The translations under genes and the position numbers were made by a program. A stretch of DNA of 64,000 nt from contig CAJNOQ010000054.1 of the NCBI GenBank assembly GCA_905250885.1, positions 24,866-88,865 of the forward strand. The letters run 5' to 3'. The notes below the pieces were generated by a model, which was given only the letters and a program-made list of their open reading frames with translations, was not told the DNA's origin and ran no database searches. This DNA is from Didymodactylos carnosus. Lineage: Eukaryota > Rotifera > Eurotatoria > Philodinida > Philodinidae. Positions 42,098-54,100 of this stretch are shown here, piece after piece (the first letter of the stretch is position 1; every line of letters begins with the position of its first letter).

Positions 42098-42833
42098 ACG
42101 AATTGATGGCCATTGAAATATAGTATCCTGAGATGACCATTGAACGGAATCCATTTTAAGATAATCGCTAATTATGTGCGTTAACTCTTATTAAACAAAA
42201 CACCTTGCACAATATTTCTGCACTCACACGAATTATAGTATTGATAGTTACTAAGGATGCAACTTTCTTTTGTAAATAAGTTGTTATTTATATCAAATAA
42301 ACAAATTAAAAACCGTGATACAAGGTATGTCACACTTTTTTCCCCATATGTTTTTATTTATTTTCTCTACAACATCAAATTTGATGATCCATTAATAATA
42401 TTATACCAGCAGATAGGCCATGACACTCTCTAGTATGGTCTTAAAATAACAAAAATCCGTTACAGGGGTAGTTATTAAATGAACAGCCCATTATCCTGAA
42501 TTTGATGCTCAAATACTGTAGCTTTCATTTTTAGCGTTCTTTCTTCCTCGATGAGTGCTCGCTTGGCTTAGAAAGTGGAAGCTGCATCGTTGAAATGAAA
42601 AGGTCATTTTTCTCTCAATTTCAATGCTGACTTCCTGTCAGATTTATGAAAATACTTTCTCTGCGCACACACTGGTCATTTGCTCATCAGTGCATGCTTT
42701 TTTTCCTTTCTACATTTGCCTTTTGTTTTATTACATGTTTTAGATTAACAAAAGTTGCTTTTCTCTTTTTTACGCATGATTATACTGTGATAAAATATAA
42801 AATAATTCAGTATAAATAAAGCGATGCATCCAC

Positions 42834-43024
42834 GGCGCCTTACACACATATATCATATTATTTTCCTGAGAAGAAAATTTAATCCAAGGCGCATAACCTA
42901 CATATCCATGATGTCTTACGAATACGTCTATAGTGTATAAGATCGCAATTTCATGCATTTTGGACGCATTTTTTACATGGAAATTTTTTCTTAGAGAAGA
43001 AATATGAGTTGCGTATAAGGCGCC
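42834..43024. repeat. Palindromic element with GGCGCC ends
   Basis: GGCGCCTTACACACATAT on the left is matched in inverse by GAGTTGCGTATAAGGCGCC on the right. The inner part of the arms (CTGAGAAGAAAATTT / AAATTTTTTCTTAGAG) also pairs. Arms are about 47 nt with roughly 75-80% identity, around a 97-nt centre. Confidence 0.6.
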
Positions 43025-43044
43025 ATATTAACGTGAAGAAAAAA

Positions 43045-43315
43045 TAGTTTTCATTTAGAGTCGCAAAAGGTGCTTGTTCGTATTCAGCACACTCGATAAT
43101 CCGGAAGATTTTCTATTTTTGACGACGGTTACTGCCAAAAGCTTAGGAAAAGTTTCAAACACTATGCGAAAAATTTTTCATGGGAGAATAATATTAGTTT
43201 CAAAATTTTTCTTAAACTTTTGACAGTATTCCGCGGCAAAAATAGAAAATCTACTAGATTATCAAGTATGCTGCATAAGAAAAAGCACTTTTCCACGACT
43301 TTAAATGAACTTCAT
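43045..43315. repeat. Palindromic element with ~115-nt arms
   Basis: Left arm 43045-43160 and right arm about 43199-43315 are inverted copies. GATTTTCTATTTTTG against CAAAAATAGAAAATC is perfect, and TTTAGAGTCG..AAGGTGCTT, CTCGATAATC and CTGCCAAAAGCTTAGGAAAA all have inverted partners. The centre is about 40 nt. Non-coding, MITE-like, about 270 nt long. Confidence 0.75.
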
Positions 43316-44225
43316 TTTTCTGTCGTTGATATGTGTGTGCGCTTTATTTGCAGTGTTCAAATTAGTGTGATAATGAGCAGTTTTTTGTTATGATACATCA
43401 AAAACTCGTTAGAGCTACTTTATATTAGTAGTTTTAATAAGAAACCTAGTTTATTAGTGATAATATTGTATTATAACATGTTACAATAATCAACAATAGT
43501 GCTACTTTAATCTCCAGTTATTTCGCAACATAAGATACCATATGTCCCCTTAAAACTTTTTGTAGTTGCTCAATCTGAAAATATGATTGAAAGTTTCCGG
43601 TCGGTTTTGTTTCAAATGAATAAGTTTTCAATGCACTATCTGCAATACTAAAAAGGACGCAGTTCTAGAACGCTAAGTTGCCTCATTTTGTAGTGCACAG
43701 TATGCAGTGACTATCATAAAATTTCCGACTCTAACTTAAGTACTATTACCGAGCACTTAAAGTTGCCCATTTTCCAAGATAGCAGCTTTTATGTTTTAGA
43801 GGGCTTTTTGTAAAACTTACTATCTAAGCAAGGTTTTTAAGTTTTCGTGAAAGTTTATCAGAATGTTTTATGAAAATACCCTATCTAGAAAAAATTCTGG
43901 GATGGTTGATTAAGCACTCTTGCTGTTGCCTCTTATCTTGAAACGGTTCGAACATGCTAGATGTACAGCGTTAGAACTAGTGTTGCCTATGCACAGTTAC
44001 TGCAATTCCTGCCAATCACTGAAACTCATTCTTTCTTCTGTACTACTAGTATTAATATGGTAGATGAGGAGTGTATAAATAAACTAAGAAGCGACTCCGT
44101 GTTCAAGTCTTGTGTCCTATGGCGCTACTTTTATCCTTTCTCATACCTTATATATTCATTGATCGTTTTAACCAATGACAGCAAAACTGTAAAATCACTG
44201 TGAAAACAGCAGCTGTTTGTTTGTC

Positions 44226-44752
44226 GGTGGTGACTATTTTTACTGACCAACTGACTTTACTGACCAAATTTGTATGGGGTAACCATTGGATAGACCAACC
44301 AAGTTTGGTCAGTAAAGTCAGTCGGTCAGTAAAAATAGAAGAAGAAGAAGACCCTACCTTGCGGTATAGGGTGCTGCCGAAGCAGTTTCGATAAGCTCGA
44401 TATATTCCCTACAGCTGATGATCTTCAGAGACGGTCACCCGTTCTTCTACTAGTCACCAAGCAAGCTGTAGCTCTGGACAGAAGGCCAGCCTGACACAGT
44501 TCTTTTCGCCCAATTGTTCGAGCTCCACATACACACTCACTAACCACATACTAGCACCGAAGTACCGGTATATGTCACAACGTAGTGAGCATGCTATCGG
44601 ACGGGTGATCCGAGAGGGTGAGATAGCCCTTAGTAACTTGTCCAAGGTTATTCTATGACTGAGTGGCACCGAGGTTCGAACACGGTACCTATGAAGTACG
44701 TGCCGAACAACATAACCACTCAGCCATAATGACAGTAAAAATAGTCACCACC
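44226..44752. mobile_element. 121-bp MITE with 46-bp TIRs, split by a SINE
   Basis: The outer ends are GGTGGTGACTATTTTTACTG at 44226-44245 and its exact complement at 44733-44752. An 8-bp target duplication TGTTTGTC flanks the element (44218-44225 and 44753-44760). The left arm also pairs with 44292-44338, showing that the right arm was cut by the SINE at 44339-44732. Without the SINE the MITE is 121 bp, almost wholly two 46-bp arms (44 of 46 matching) around a 29-bp loop. Eight-bp duplications are made by hAT, P and Merlin-type transposases; the GG start would suit Merlin better than hAT. Superfamily is not decided. Confidence 0.88.
44339..44732 (-). mobile_element. tRNA-derived SINE (copy 2, full-length)
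   Basis: On the minus strand the element starts with a tRNA-like head: A box TGGCTGAGTGG (just inside 44728) and B box GTTCGAACC (complement of 44673-44681), resembling class II Leu/Ser tRNAs. A roughly 280-nt body follows, shared with 14367-14683, then a (CTT)n tail seen on + as AAGAAGAAGAAG. The 12-bp target duplication CAGTAAAAATAG is perfect at 44327-44338 and 44733-44744. Such SINEs are transcribed by RNA polymerase III and mobilised by a partner LINE, which is not seen in this window. Confidence 0.85.
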
Positions 44753-45242
44753 TGTTTGTCTGAAATGCAGACGTTTTAACATGCTGGAGCAGCTTGTTTG
44801 AATGACGTGACGTACGAAGCTGTTAGTTGTTGAACAGCAGGTCTTAAATAAATTTCCATGGTACAGCCATATTTCTAGTCAACTCGTATCCGTGGTAATT
44901 TTTCGCCTTTCAATTTTTTATCTTATTCTTCTTTTTCTTTACCTTGCTGTCATTTGTTTACTTGATCTGTCTCTGTCCATTACTCTACTTTTCTTTTGTC
45001 TAATTGTCGTTACTCTTGTATTGGCTTGAGCCATTGTTAATACAGGTCGGGGACCTTTGATGATTCTCACTTTTCGTGAGTAATACATAATATATAATAC
45101 ACCCACATCTAGTATGTGGCTTTTGCTTTTTCAATCCGTTTTGAGCAAACACAGCAACAGACAATACCTATTCGAGTGTTTATTCATTTCTGTTTGTTAT
45201 AGACTGTTTCATCTTGCTAAACAAAAATTGATTAAGAAAAAA

Positions 45243-47481
45243 ATGGCTCTAGATCCAGTACGATGGAAAAGTTTATATTCAAATAAAAATTTGCATCCAG
45301 CTCAAAATCCGGCAATGAAAAAGATCCGTTTTATCGAAGATAAAGTGACATTACAGCCGGTTGTTGAACAAAAAGCAAAGAAAGAACAACAAGTCCCGGT
45401 AAAGTCAAAATTACATGATAGCGTACAACGCAATGGTAATATGAGAAAACAATTTGTACTGAATCTTTCAAAGACAAAACTATATTTCCTTATCTTTCAA
45501 AGATGAAGATGAAAAAGGGAACATGATGGAAGATGTAGTACGTGTAATAATCTGATGGTTTCACTGGCTTATTCAACACACAGCTTATCTCTACTTCTGC
45601 GTGGTTCTTTTATTCTATCCTTGTTTGATTTTGCTTACTTATATATTTCATTCAGGTGGTAATGGGGTTAAGTTCGCTTTAATTGAACCGTCTTCGTCAG
45701 TTCCTCGTCCGATAAGCATTCAACCATCTCAACAAGACATCAAGAAACAAATACAAAGTTTAATCCATGAAACCAATGAACAAAAACAAATATTAGATCA
45801 TTTAGAGTTGGAAGAAATACATGAAACAGTAAGCCAAGAATTAGATTCATGGAAAAGTCATATGTGTGATCGTATAACATTGATGCACGATAAAATAATG
45901 GCCGAAAATGATTCATCGTACGATCAACTCTATTGTTTTCAACAAACAATTCAAAATATCTTAAATGATCATTTAATTCGACGATTGGAAAAAATGGCCA
46001 GAAAATCAGATGATGAGTTGAATAAGCAAGATCTCGATGAAATTGAATTAAGATTAGGACAAATGAAAGATGAAATCAACCTTATTAAACAGTTAAATTT
46101 ACATCTCGAGTGTGAACAAGTGGAAATCATAGGACAATTGAATTTAGTCAAATTGACAGATTTTAATCTCAAGAAAAAGGCAAATCAGGAGCGATCATCA
46201 CTACCACAAGCAACGGGTAGTCCATCTTACATACTAGAAATTTTTCTCATTTAATAAGTCTTGTTGCATTCATATATCTTCACTTTTGTTAATTAATAGT
46301 TTTCTTTCTTTTTAAGCATTGTCAAATGGTTCCAATAACAATGCATTAACTTTTAGTAAAAAACAACCAGAATCGATTTCTGTTTCGTATTCTCAAGATT
46401 CGGCTTCACCATCTCTACAACTACCTCAGAAAAACGTTTCTACTAATTGGAATACAATTGCTCAAAATGGAATTAATTACGTAACAGAAATGAATTTTCG
46501 TTTCTTAGTAAAATATCAAGTTGTTCAAAAATTAGAGAAAATTAATCTTGATCAACTTTCATCAATGATTCAACTTTCACCATGTTCACTTTCACCGGGT
46601 ATTTTTGAATATGTTTTGACAATAATTAATCAGGATGACTTAGAAGTATGTATGGAAATATTATCAGAAGTGATGCCATTAATTCTATCATCTCAAACAA
46701 ATGAATTACGTATATTATTTCATGAAATATATATTCCATATATAATTGGTAAAGGCGGCGAACGTTCAAATTACTTAAAAGAAAAATATCAATTAAATCA
46801 AATAAAAATATATTCACAATCATGTCCAAAATCAAATGAACGAATTTTGTCACTATCAAGTCAAAAACATGAATATATTATCTGTTGTTTACAGGAAATA
46901 TATCAGAATATATTGGAACAATATCGTCAATATAGTAAAGAACAAATTCAATCAATATGTTTATATAATCCTCAGAACTATGATAGAACCATGTGTTCAG
47001 AATATGGAGGTTATGAAGATGACGAAAATAAATCGATTACAGCAGTGGCGTTGATACCCGTTGTCTGTAATCAAAAATCAAATATTCAACCAAATTATGA
47101 TAAAATCGATATTGAAGATGAAAAGACGTGGGAGATGCCTTCAAATGGTGATAGTAATCAAATACTAGTTAAATATTTGACTCATTTAACGGATAATCAA
47201 GTAGGAATTATCATCGGACCCTTTGGACAACGAATTACCCAAATTAAAGAAGAATCAGGTGCATGGGTACATATTTCGGACGATGGGGAAGAACCGTCAA
47301 TAATTAGAGGGACAAAAAAACAGATCGGTAAGAGAACATGTTGTTATTAGATTGAAAATATGAAACATAAAAGTAATTGCCTTCTTTAGCTCATGCTTTA
47401 CGACTCATTGATGAATGTCTACATCGTTACAAACAAAAACTGCCATTTCAAAAACATCGTTCTCATGGCAAAACACGTTGA
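45243..47481 (+). CDS. KH gene A: coiled-coil protein with two hnRNP K-like KH domains
   Basis: Exons 45243-45435, 45656-46216, 46317-47327, 47390-47481 give 618 aa. The N-terminus (MALDPVRWKSLYSNKN) is basic. Residues about 80-240 are charged and helical with heptad-like Leu/Ile spacing (for example QIQSLIHETNEQKQILDHLE), a likely coiled coil. KH1 (about 381-450) has the GxxG loop IIGKGGER (396-399) and QIKIYSQSCPKSNERILSL, like hnRNP K/PCBP; after it comes YNPQNYDRTMCSEYGGYED, reminiscent of the linker after hnRNP K KH2. KH2 (about 530-608) has IIGPFGQRITQIKEESGA and RGTKKQIAHALRLI, like the third KH of hnRNP K. KH domains bind single-stranded RNA or DNA. The tail ends FQKHRSHGKTR. Gene B, 1.06 kb downstream on the same strand, is its paralog with introns at matching places. 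The coiled-coil N-terminus is not known to me from hnRNP K. Confidence 0.85.
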
Positions 47482-48544
47482 AGTGATTAAATCATTTGAC
47501 TATGGTTGAATATTAAGTGCTTGTGAGATTAGATTTTAGTGCGACGATATTGTTGAGAGAGAGGGGAAGAGTTGAAATGTTTTTAAACTCATAAGAAAGC
47601 TTCAAGATCTATTAGTTAGGTGAGATAGTCTCCATTGTCTCATAGAAATTGAGATTAAAGTCTGTGATTATTATACTCTTTTTTTCTTCTTCATTGATTA
47701 TATTTTAACTAGTTCATGAAATATGTGATGATATGTAAACTGTCTGTTGTTATTATATAGATCTGGTCTTTCTTTTTTCATTGTTTATATGTTGTTTAGA
47801 TACCATTTTCGTTTTTTATTTAAAGTGAGTTAACTATCTGTGATACAATACAATTGTGATCTTTTTTTCTATTGTATCAGATTAGTTCTTTAATATCATT
47901 TTTATTTGTGTGAAATTCTGAAACGTGTAAATATTTCTTTTGCTGTGCAAATTATCCATTGTTTATTAAAAAGCGTTGCATAGATATCTGCGGAGAAAAC
48001 TACTCATGATTCTTCTGTTGCATTATCCTTTTTCCATATAAATTTTTTCATATAATAAATATGAACGTGCAATTATCTGTAAAATAAATTAAACATAGTC
48101 AATATATCATTAATAACACATCATTAGCATTATACTGATTAGAGTGTGATCTCTCAATTTGTGCATCATTTGTTCTTTAACATTGCCATGTAATGTAGTA
48201 AAACAAATAATACTTTTTCTTTCTTTTCTTCTGTTTTGTTGTTTTTTAATGAAGTACAACAAATGTATGACTTATTTAACACTATTTCAGAACTGTAGTT
48301 CTGAACGATATTTTCTTCTGAAATGTGAAAAACGCATCAAGTTCGAGTTTCAAGACAATAAAGATTAGTTCTATCATTGATTAATTTCTTGCTATCATTT
48401 TCAGATAGATATATTGTGAATAAAATGTTGTTGTTTTCATCAAATCTGATGTTCTAACTTATTTGAAAGAATGTATTTATTCTCCTAATATACACAATGA
48501 ACATGTTTTTGTAGAAACATTTTTTATTTTAGATATAACAGAAA
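47482..48544. other. Spacer between the two KH genes
   Basis: About 1.06 kb of T-rich sequence without coding segments: presumably the 3' UTR of gene A (AAATAAATTAAA near 48082) and the promoter of gene B. TTTTTATTTTAG ends at 48532, 12 nt before the gene B ATG. Confidence 0.6.
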
Positions 48545-50369
48545 ATGTCTGAACAAATGCCCATCTCATCTTTTTCTTCTCGTACATTTGCACCATTTAG
48601 TTCACGAATGACTATGCACAAAAATAATGTTAAACTAGAACATCATCCAGTTGAAGAAAATCCATTACGAAAACGATTGAATTTATTATTACTCAATATT
48701 CATGAACAAAATCGTGTCTTAAATGAATTACAATTAGATGAAATTCATTCAAATATTACTGTTAAATTAAAAGAATGGAAATTAAACATGTTTGAAAATG
48801 TAAATAAACACTACGATAAATGTGAAAAAGATAATTGTACATCTTATAAACATTTAAGTCTTTTTCAACAGACAATTTCAAATATTTTAACTAATCACAT
48901 ATTAAAACGTTTACAACAATCAACAATATCAAAACAAGATTTAAACGAATTAGAAGTAAAATTACAACAAATGAAAATTGAAATCGATATACTAAAACAA
49001 GCAAATGTTAAATTAGATTCAAAACAATGCCAAATCGTTGGACAACTAAGATTGTTAAAAGTTAATCAGCAACTGTCGTGCGACGAAATTTATAAGAATG
49101 ACGAAAATCAACAACAACAACTTGTTGCTTCAGTATCTGCCACTGAAGAACAGCAAGAATTGCCGTCACTTCGTCTACTTGTTTCAAAATATCATGTAGA
49201 TAAAATAAATAGTTTTGATCAATCTTACGTACATTTGACAACACTATCAACAATACCAGAATGTATATTAACAATAAAACATGATGATACAACAACAAAT
49301 AAAAGTGTGTTAAGATTATGCATTCCTTTTTGTAATTTAACAACTCTATTTTAAAAACAGTTTACTTATTAACGATGGCAGTTGAGAGAGAATTTAGCGT
49401 ACTCTCATTTACTATAATAATGAACAAATTGTACTTTTTTGATTTAGAAAAATTGATTACTCTTTTTTCTGGTATGATAAATATATTTAAAATTGATGAT
49501 AATGATGACGAACAACAACAACAACAACAACAACGACAATCTCATTATGAAATTCGATATTTGATTGATGAACAATATGCATCGTCTATCATTGGAAAAT
49601 TAGGTGAAAATGCAAAATTATTAAAAGAAAAATATTCATTAGATACACTAAAAGTCTATCCAACATCATGTCCACATTCAAATGAACGAGTTGTTTTATT
49701 GAAAGCAATGGAAAAAGAAAATATTATTCTTTGTTTAGCAGACATTTATTTGAATATTATCAAACCTTCGATATCAGACCAACAGTTTCATTTCTATGAT
49801 CTAATTAATTATGATTATACAATGACTGATTGCTACGGGGGTTACAGAGAACAATCGTTTACTAATAACAGCAACAAAAAGAAAACTCAGTCAAATTCAG
49901 AATTATCATCATTCTCAAATATGTTGGAATATACGTTTACAAATAATGAACATCATCATAAGTATGAAGATAAAGACAATGCTGGAGATTCTGATGGTGA
50001 AGATGTTGGATATAAACAACATTTTTCAATACGTTGTGAAAATGAGGATATAATTGTACAAGAATTAAGTGGTATTGATTGGAAAAATAGTGGTCGGATT
50101 ATTGGACCTTTTGGAATGCATATCGACACAATTAGACAAAAAAGTGGTGCATCAATCCATTTAGCTGAACATAAAAATGATAAGTCATTGGTGAAAGGCA
50201 CGAAGAAACAAATTGATATTGGTAAATATTTGCCTTGTAATGGTGTTTTGATTTCTGACCGATGTCATTTTTTATTTTAGCATTGAAATTAATCGAACAG
50301 TTGATTCATGAAAATCATGGAAAGATATTACCATTTCAGAAACATCGATCACATGGAAAACGAAAATAA
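48545..50369 (+). CDS. KH gene B: tandem paralog of KH gene A
   Basis: Exons 48545-49304, 49448-50221, 50281-50369 give 540 aa. The coiled-coil region aligns with gene A (NLLLLNIHEQNRVLNELQLD against the LIHETNEQKQILDHLELE stretch; LSLFQQTISNILTNHILKRL against LYCFQQTIQNILNDHLIRRL). KH1 has IIGKLGENAKLLKEKYSL (GKLG at 303-306) and TSCPHSNERVVLL; the INYDYTMTDCYGGY linker follows; KH2 has RIIGPFGMHIDTIRQKSGAS (473-476) and KGTKKQID. The tail FQKHRSHGKRK is shared. A polyglutamine stretch of seven precedes KH1. Gene B lacks the first exon of A and has a different short N-terminus. An AATAAA signal lies 27 nt after the stop (50396-50401). Probably a nucleic-acid-binding regulator; function not assigned. 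Confidence 0.85.
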
Positions 50370-51182
50370 ATACCATTATGTGTATTTATTACTTTAATAA
50401 ACTTACTTTAATCTAGAAATTCTGTAAAATAATTTTAATTTTTTATTTACCTTCTATCTCTCAATATTTCGACATGAAATTTCAGTGCTTTTCACTTCAA
50501 ATATGCGTTAACGATCCTTCAAGAAATTTTTGTTAGAGAATGCTTGTTTACGCATTACTGTATGCTTTTATGTCTAACATTAGCAACATAATAAAATATT
50601 TTGAACTTTGATGCAGTATCTGTGAACGTATAGAAGAACGAGTAGTAACATCTTTAGGGACTTTGTGTTCTAAAGTTTTTTGGTACTCTGCGTTTCTACT
50701 ATCTCAAACAAATTCTATCTAGTCAGATTTTAGAAATTAACGTCCAGGTTTGAAAAACTAGTAAAAAATATTCCGCTGTGGTCATAGTGCCTAATCGGTA
50801 CGGTATTTAGGTCAATCTTGCCTAACCAACAGCTTCTGTGATAATATTTTTTTTTGAGTAGCTGAATATCCTGATGATATTGTTGTTTTTATTTTCATAG
50901 TCTAGTTTTTTTTCATAGTTTTAAATTTGCAGACATATATAAAAAACAAAACTTGTTTTAACAACACGTTATTTACAAAAAAGTTAATAACACACCTATA
51001 AGAGAGAACAACAAAAAAAAAACGATTAGTACAATCAATGGTGAAAAAACAACCAAAAGGATCTGTACAAAAATCAACAGTGTAAAACAAAATCTATATG
51101 AAGAATAAAAGTAGAAGCATGATAAATACATGCGTACATAAAAACAAGCACGGTTTAAAAAAAATGTCAGAAACGTCTTTTC
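50370..51182. other. Convergent 3' region between KH gene B and the KASH gene
   Basis: About 0.8 kb of AT-rich sequence without coding segments, shared by the 3' UTRs of two genes that run toward each other. AATAAA at 50396-50401 serves gene B. On the minus strand AATAAA (complement of 50888-50893) is a candidate for the KASH gene. Confidence 0.6.
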
Positions 51183-54100
51183 TCACATTGTTGGCAATCC
51201 ATCATGTTCAACTCTTATTATTTTTCTTATGACATTTCGTCTCCAGGAATTACGTGTACATGAATCTAGATTATAAAAATATAATGTAAATAAAGCCAAT
51301 AGTATAAGTAAACCGAGTATTAATGATTTTAACCATTGTTGGCGTAAACGATCGATATAGGAAGGTGGTACTGGTCGAACAGTCCTACTAATAATTGGTC
51401 GGTTATTTATAGAAGATAATACTTGATTTTTTATCTGATGTTTTCGTTGTCTTAATGTTAGCGAAGATGATATATTTTGACTTTTCGATTGACGATTATT
51501 ATCAGTTGAAAATGGAAAAAAATTCTTTTGTTCTTCGGGTGAACGTTGAATTTTTAGTTGAGTACGTGTTGATGGATCATTATTTGAAAACCAAAGTTCT
51601 TGCTCGGATTTATTGAGATATATTTTTGGCTGAGATTGTGACATGTATGCACGTCTATTATTTATCGACCAACCATTTTCATCATTTTGCTGTGTTTTGG
51701 GTGGTTTTGGTCGTGCTGTTGGTGGTGGTGCGGTATTTGTTTGCAACCACTCTTGATCATCGTTATTCTGTTGTGGTCTCATCTGGTTTCGTCGCGTTGG
51801 CTCGTTATTTGATGAACGATGATTCCAATCTTGTTCGTCTTTATTAACATATTGATTTAATTGATTTCGAAACAGACTTTTTGGTGTTGTTTGTATGGTC
51901 GAATTTGCTGACTGTTCATAACCACTGTCTGTTGTATGATCGCTGGTGCTCGTTCTAGTTTTAGTTGGAGTAGATAATAGCGGGGTATTTAACAAGGAAT
52001 CCTTCACCGGGTTTATCAGTATGCATTCTACGTCATCGTCATCATTAACAGTATTGTTTCGACTATTGCTGTTATCAGACATATTTCGATGACCGAAATG
52101 AGAATAATTAATAGTTCTTTTTGATGGTGAACTGTCAGATTCAACTTTTACTTCTGGAACGTTTTGTGAATTTGTGAATGTTGTATCTGTTGTGTGAACA
52201 CGATGAATTTCTGAATTACTAATAGAGTTTAAGCGTTCATAAAATACGGGTTTCGATACTTCGATCACTGTTTCAATGTACAGTACTTTACAATCGTCTG
52301 ATATATAAGAAGAGGTTGTGGATGTATTTTGATTGGAATTTGAATCAACTAAATACAACCAAAAAATACATATAGTTCAGAAATGTTTGTAATATTAAAA
52401 ACATGTTTTCATTCAAAAATAAGTAAAAAGTGAAATTTCTTTAAATAACAGGCCAGCAACAGTCTAAAAAATTTGACTGTATAAAATACTGGTGAAATTT
52501 TCAAACTGCGCTATTTTGACGCTTGCGTATTGATTTCCTATAGATAAAACTTCCTTTACACAAAGTTATGTGAAATATGAAAGTCTAGTAGAGAGGGAGA
52601 AGGTACAAAGTTTGTCCGAGATCATTTTAGTTGTGAAATATATAGAGTATAGTGATGGATAACTAAATTTACCCTTACTGCTTCTAGTTATTTTGAAAGG
52701 TACAAGTTGCGATCAATCGCATGTTGGCTATGGAAAAAGGATAAAGCGAGTAAAGAACTAAAAGGTCTAAACATATAACAAGAATGATGCCAACTGCATA
52801 TGCCCTGCAGACTTTATTATTTAAAACAGCGAGGAGTAGAAATAAATGTGTATAACTTGTCTCTATCAAATCACCTGACGAACGCCAAAAATCTATTAGT
52901 GTTTTCCGACATATAACGTACTAGCTTTCATCTCGTATATGTTTAACCTGAGAGAGATACAAGCATACTTACAAGTGTTTTTTTTTAAGAAAAAATTTAA
53001 ATTTTATCCACAGTACAAGTATTCAGTTAAGACACATTTACAGACTTGTGTGCGTACCTAATCAAGTCATGTATGTTGTAAATTATCTTTTTATCATCGT
53101 TGACTTTTATGTATTTATAAAACATTTTTTTTCACTAATTTGTTCGATTTATGGTCTTTATAATTACACACCAGCCAAGTTTAATCGTTTCTCTCACTCT
53201 TCTATTCCAATATACATATCATTCGTTTATACCTCACTAACTCTCATTTGCCTTGCACGTGAGGTCTCGCCTATTGATCAATGTATACCTTCGTAATTGC
53301 TGTTAGTATATACGTATGATACATTTTATAAAAGAAAATTACAGATTACAGATTTTTTTATAATATTGTTCTCTCATTTATGAAAGGACTATTTAGTACT
53401 TTTTCAAGCATGGCGACTGTTAAGCTGATGATCAAGCTATAGTTAATTGCTCTTTTCTTTTTCTCGTCGAAAATGCCAAAAAAGTAGTTAAGAAGAAGTC
53501 AACACATGTTTTTACTGATACAAAATATATAATGATGTCACTGAAATCGAACATTCATTTTCAAGAAATTCAATTGTACAAAAGTCTCATTCGTTTTTTC
53601 AGAAATCTACACAAAACTATGATTTATCTAATTCTTATCTTTACAAATACTTACGTTCGGTAACAGAATTTTCATCCACATAATTTGTTCGTTTTATTTG
53701 CGTTGTTCTTGCTGTTCGTCCAGACAAAGATGATGGTTTGTTATTATTTTCAATAAAATGTGATTCATGTATAATATTTGGACTACTGGTTGATACTGAA
53801 TTTTTATTTTTTAATTTTTGATTATTCTTTGTATATTGTTGTTGTTGATCATGATTAAATTTTTTTGTTTTTGTCGAATGTTCAATATTATCAATCAGAA
53901 AATGACTATCATTCTTAAATGTTACATTAGTCTGATGTTTTTTCTTATTTTGATTCATGGTCATATTGATATTATTATTATTGTTGTTGTTAATATTATT
54001 CATGTTATCAATTGAATCAATATAATCCATTTGTTTTTGATATAATTCGTATTTTTGTTGAAAATATTTTATTAATATTGGATATAAATCGTGAAAAAAA

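Larger units (their letters stand above)
41015..45242. other. Repeat-rich intergenic region, 4.2 kb
   Basis: Between the ABCC relic and the KH gene pair no coding segment could be supported. At least four separate palindromic elements and one SINE lie here (listed individually). The last 450 nt are probably promoter and 5' UTR of KH gene A, with a TTGTTATAG acceptor at 45202. Confidence 0.6.

Noticed and set aside
44640-44732. tRNA-like head of the SINE as a genuine tRNA gene
   Set aside because: A and B boxes are present, but acceptor and anticodon stems do not pair; the target duplication shows it is the SINE 5' end.
50755-50835. tRNA-like string (GGTCATAGTGCC...GGTACGGT)
   Set aside because: No acceptor stem, anticodon arm or TTCGA loop can be drawn.
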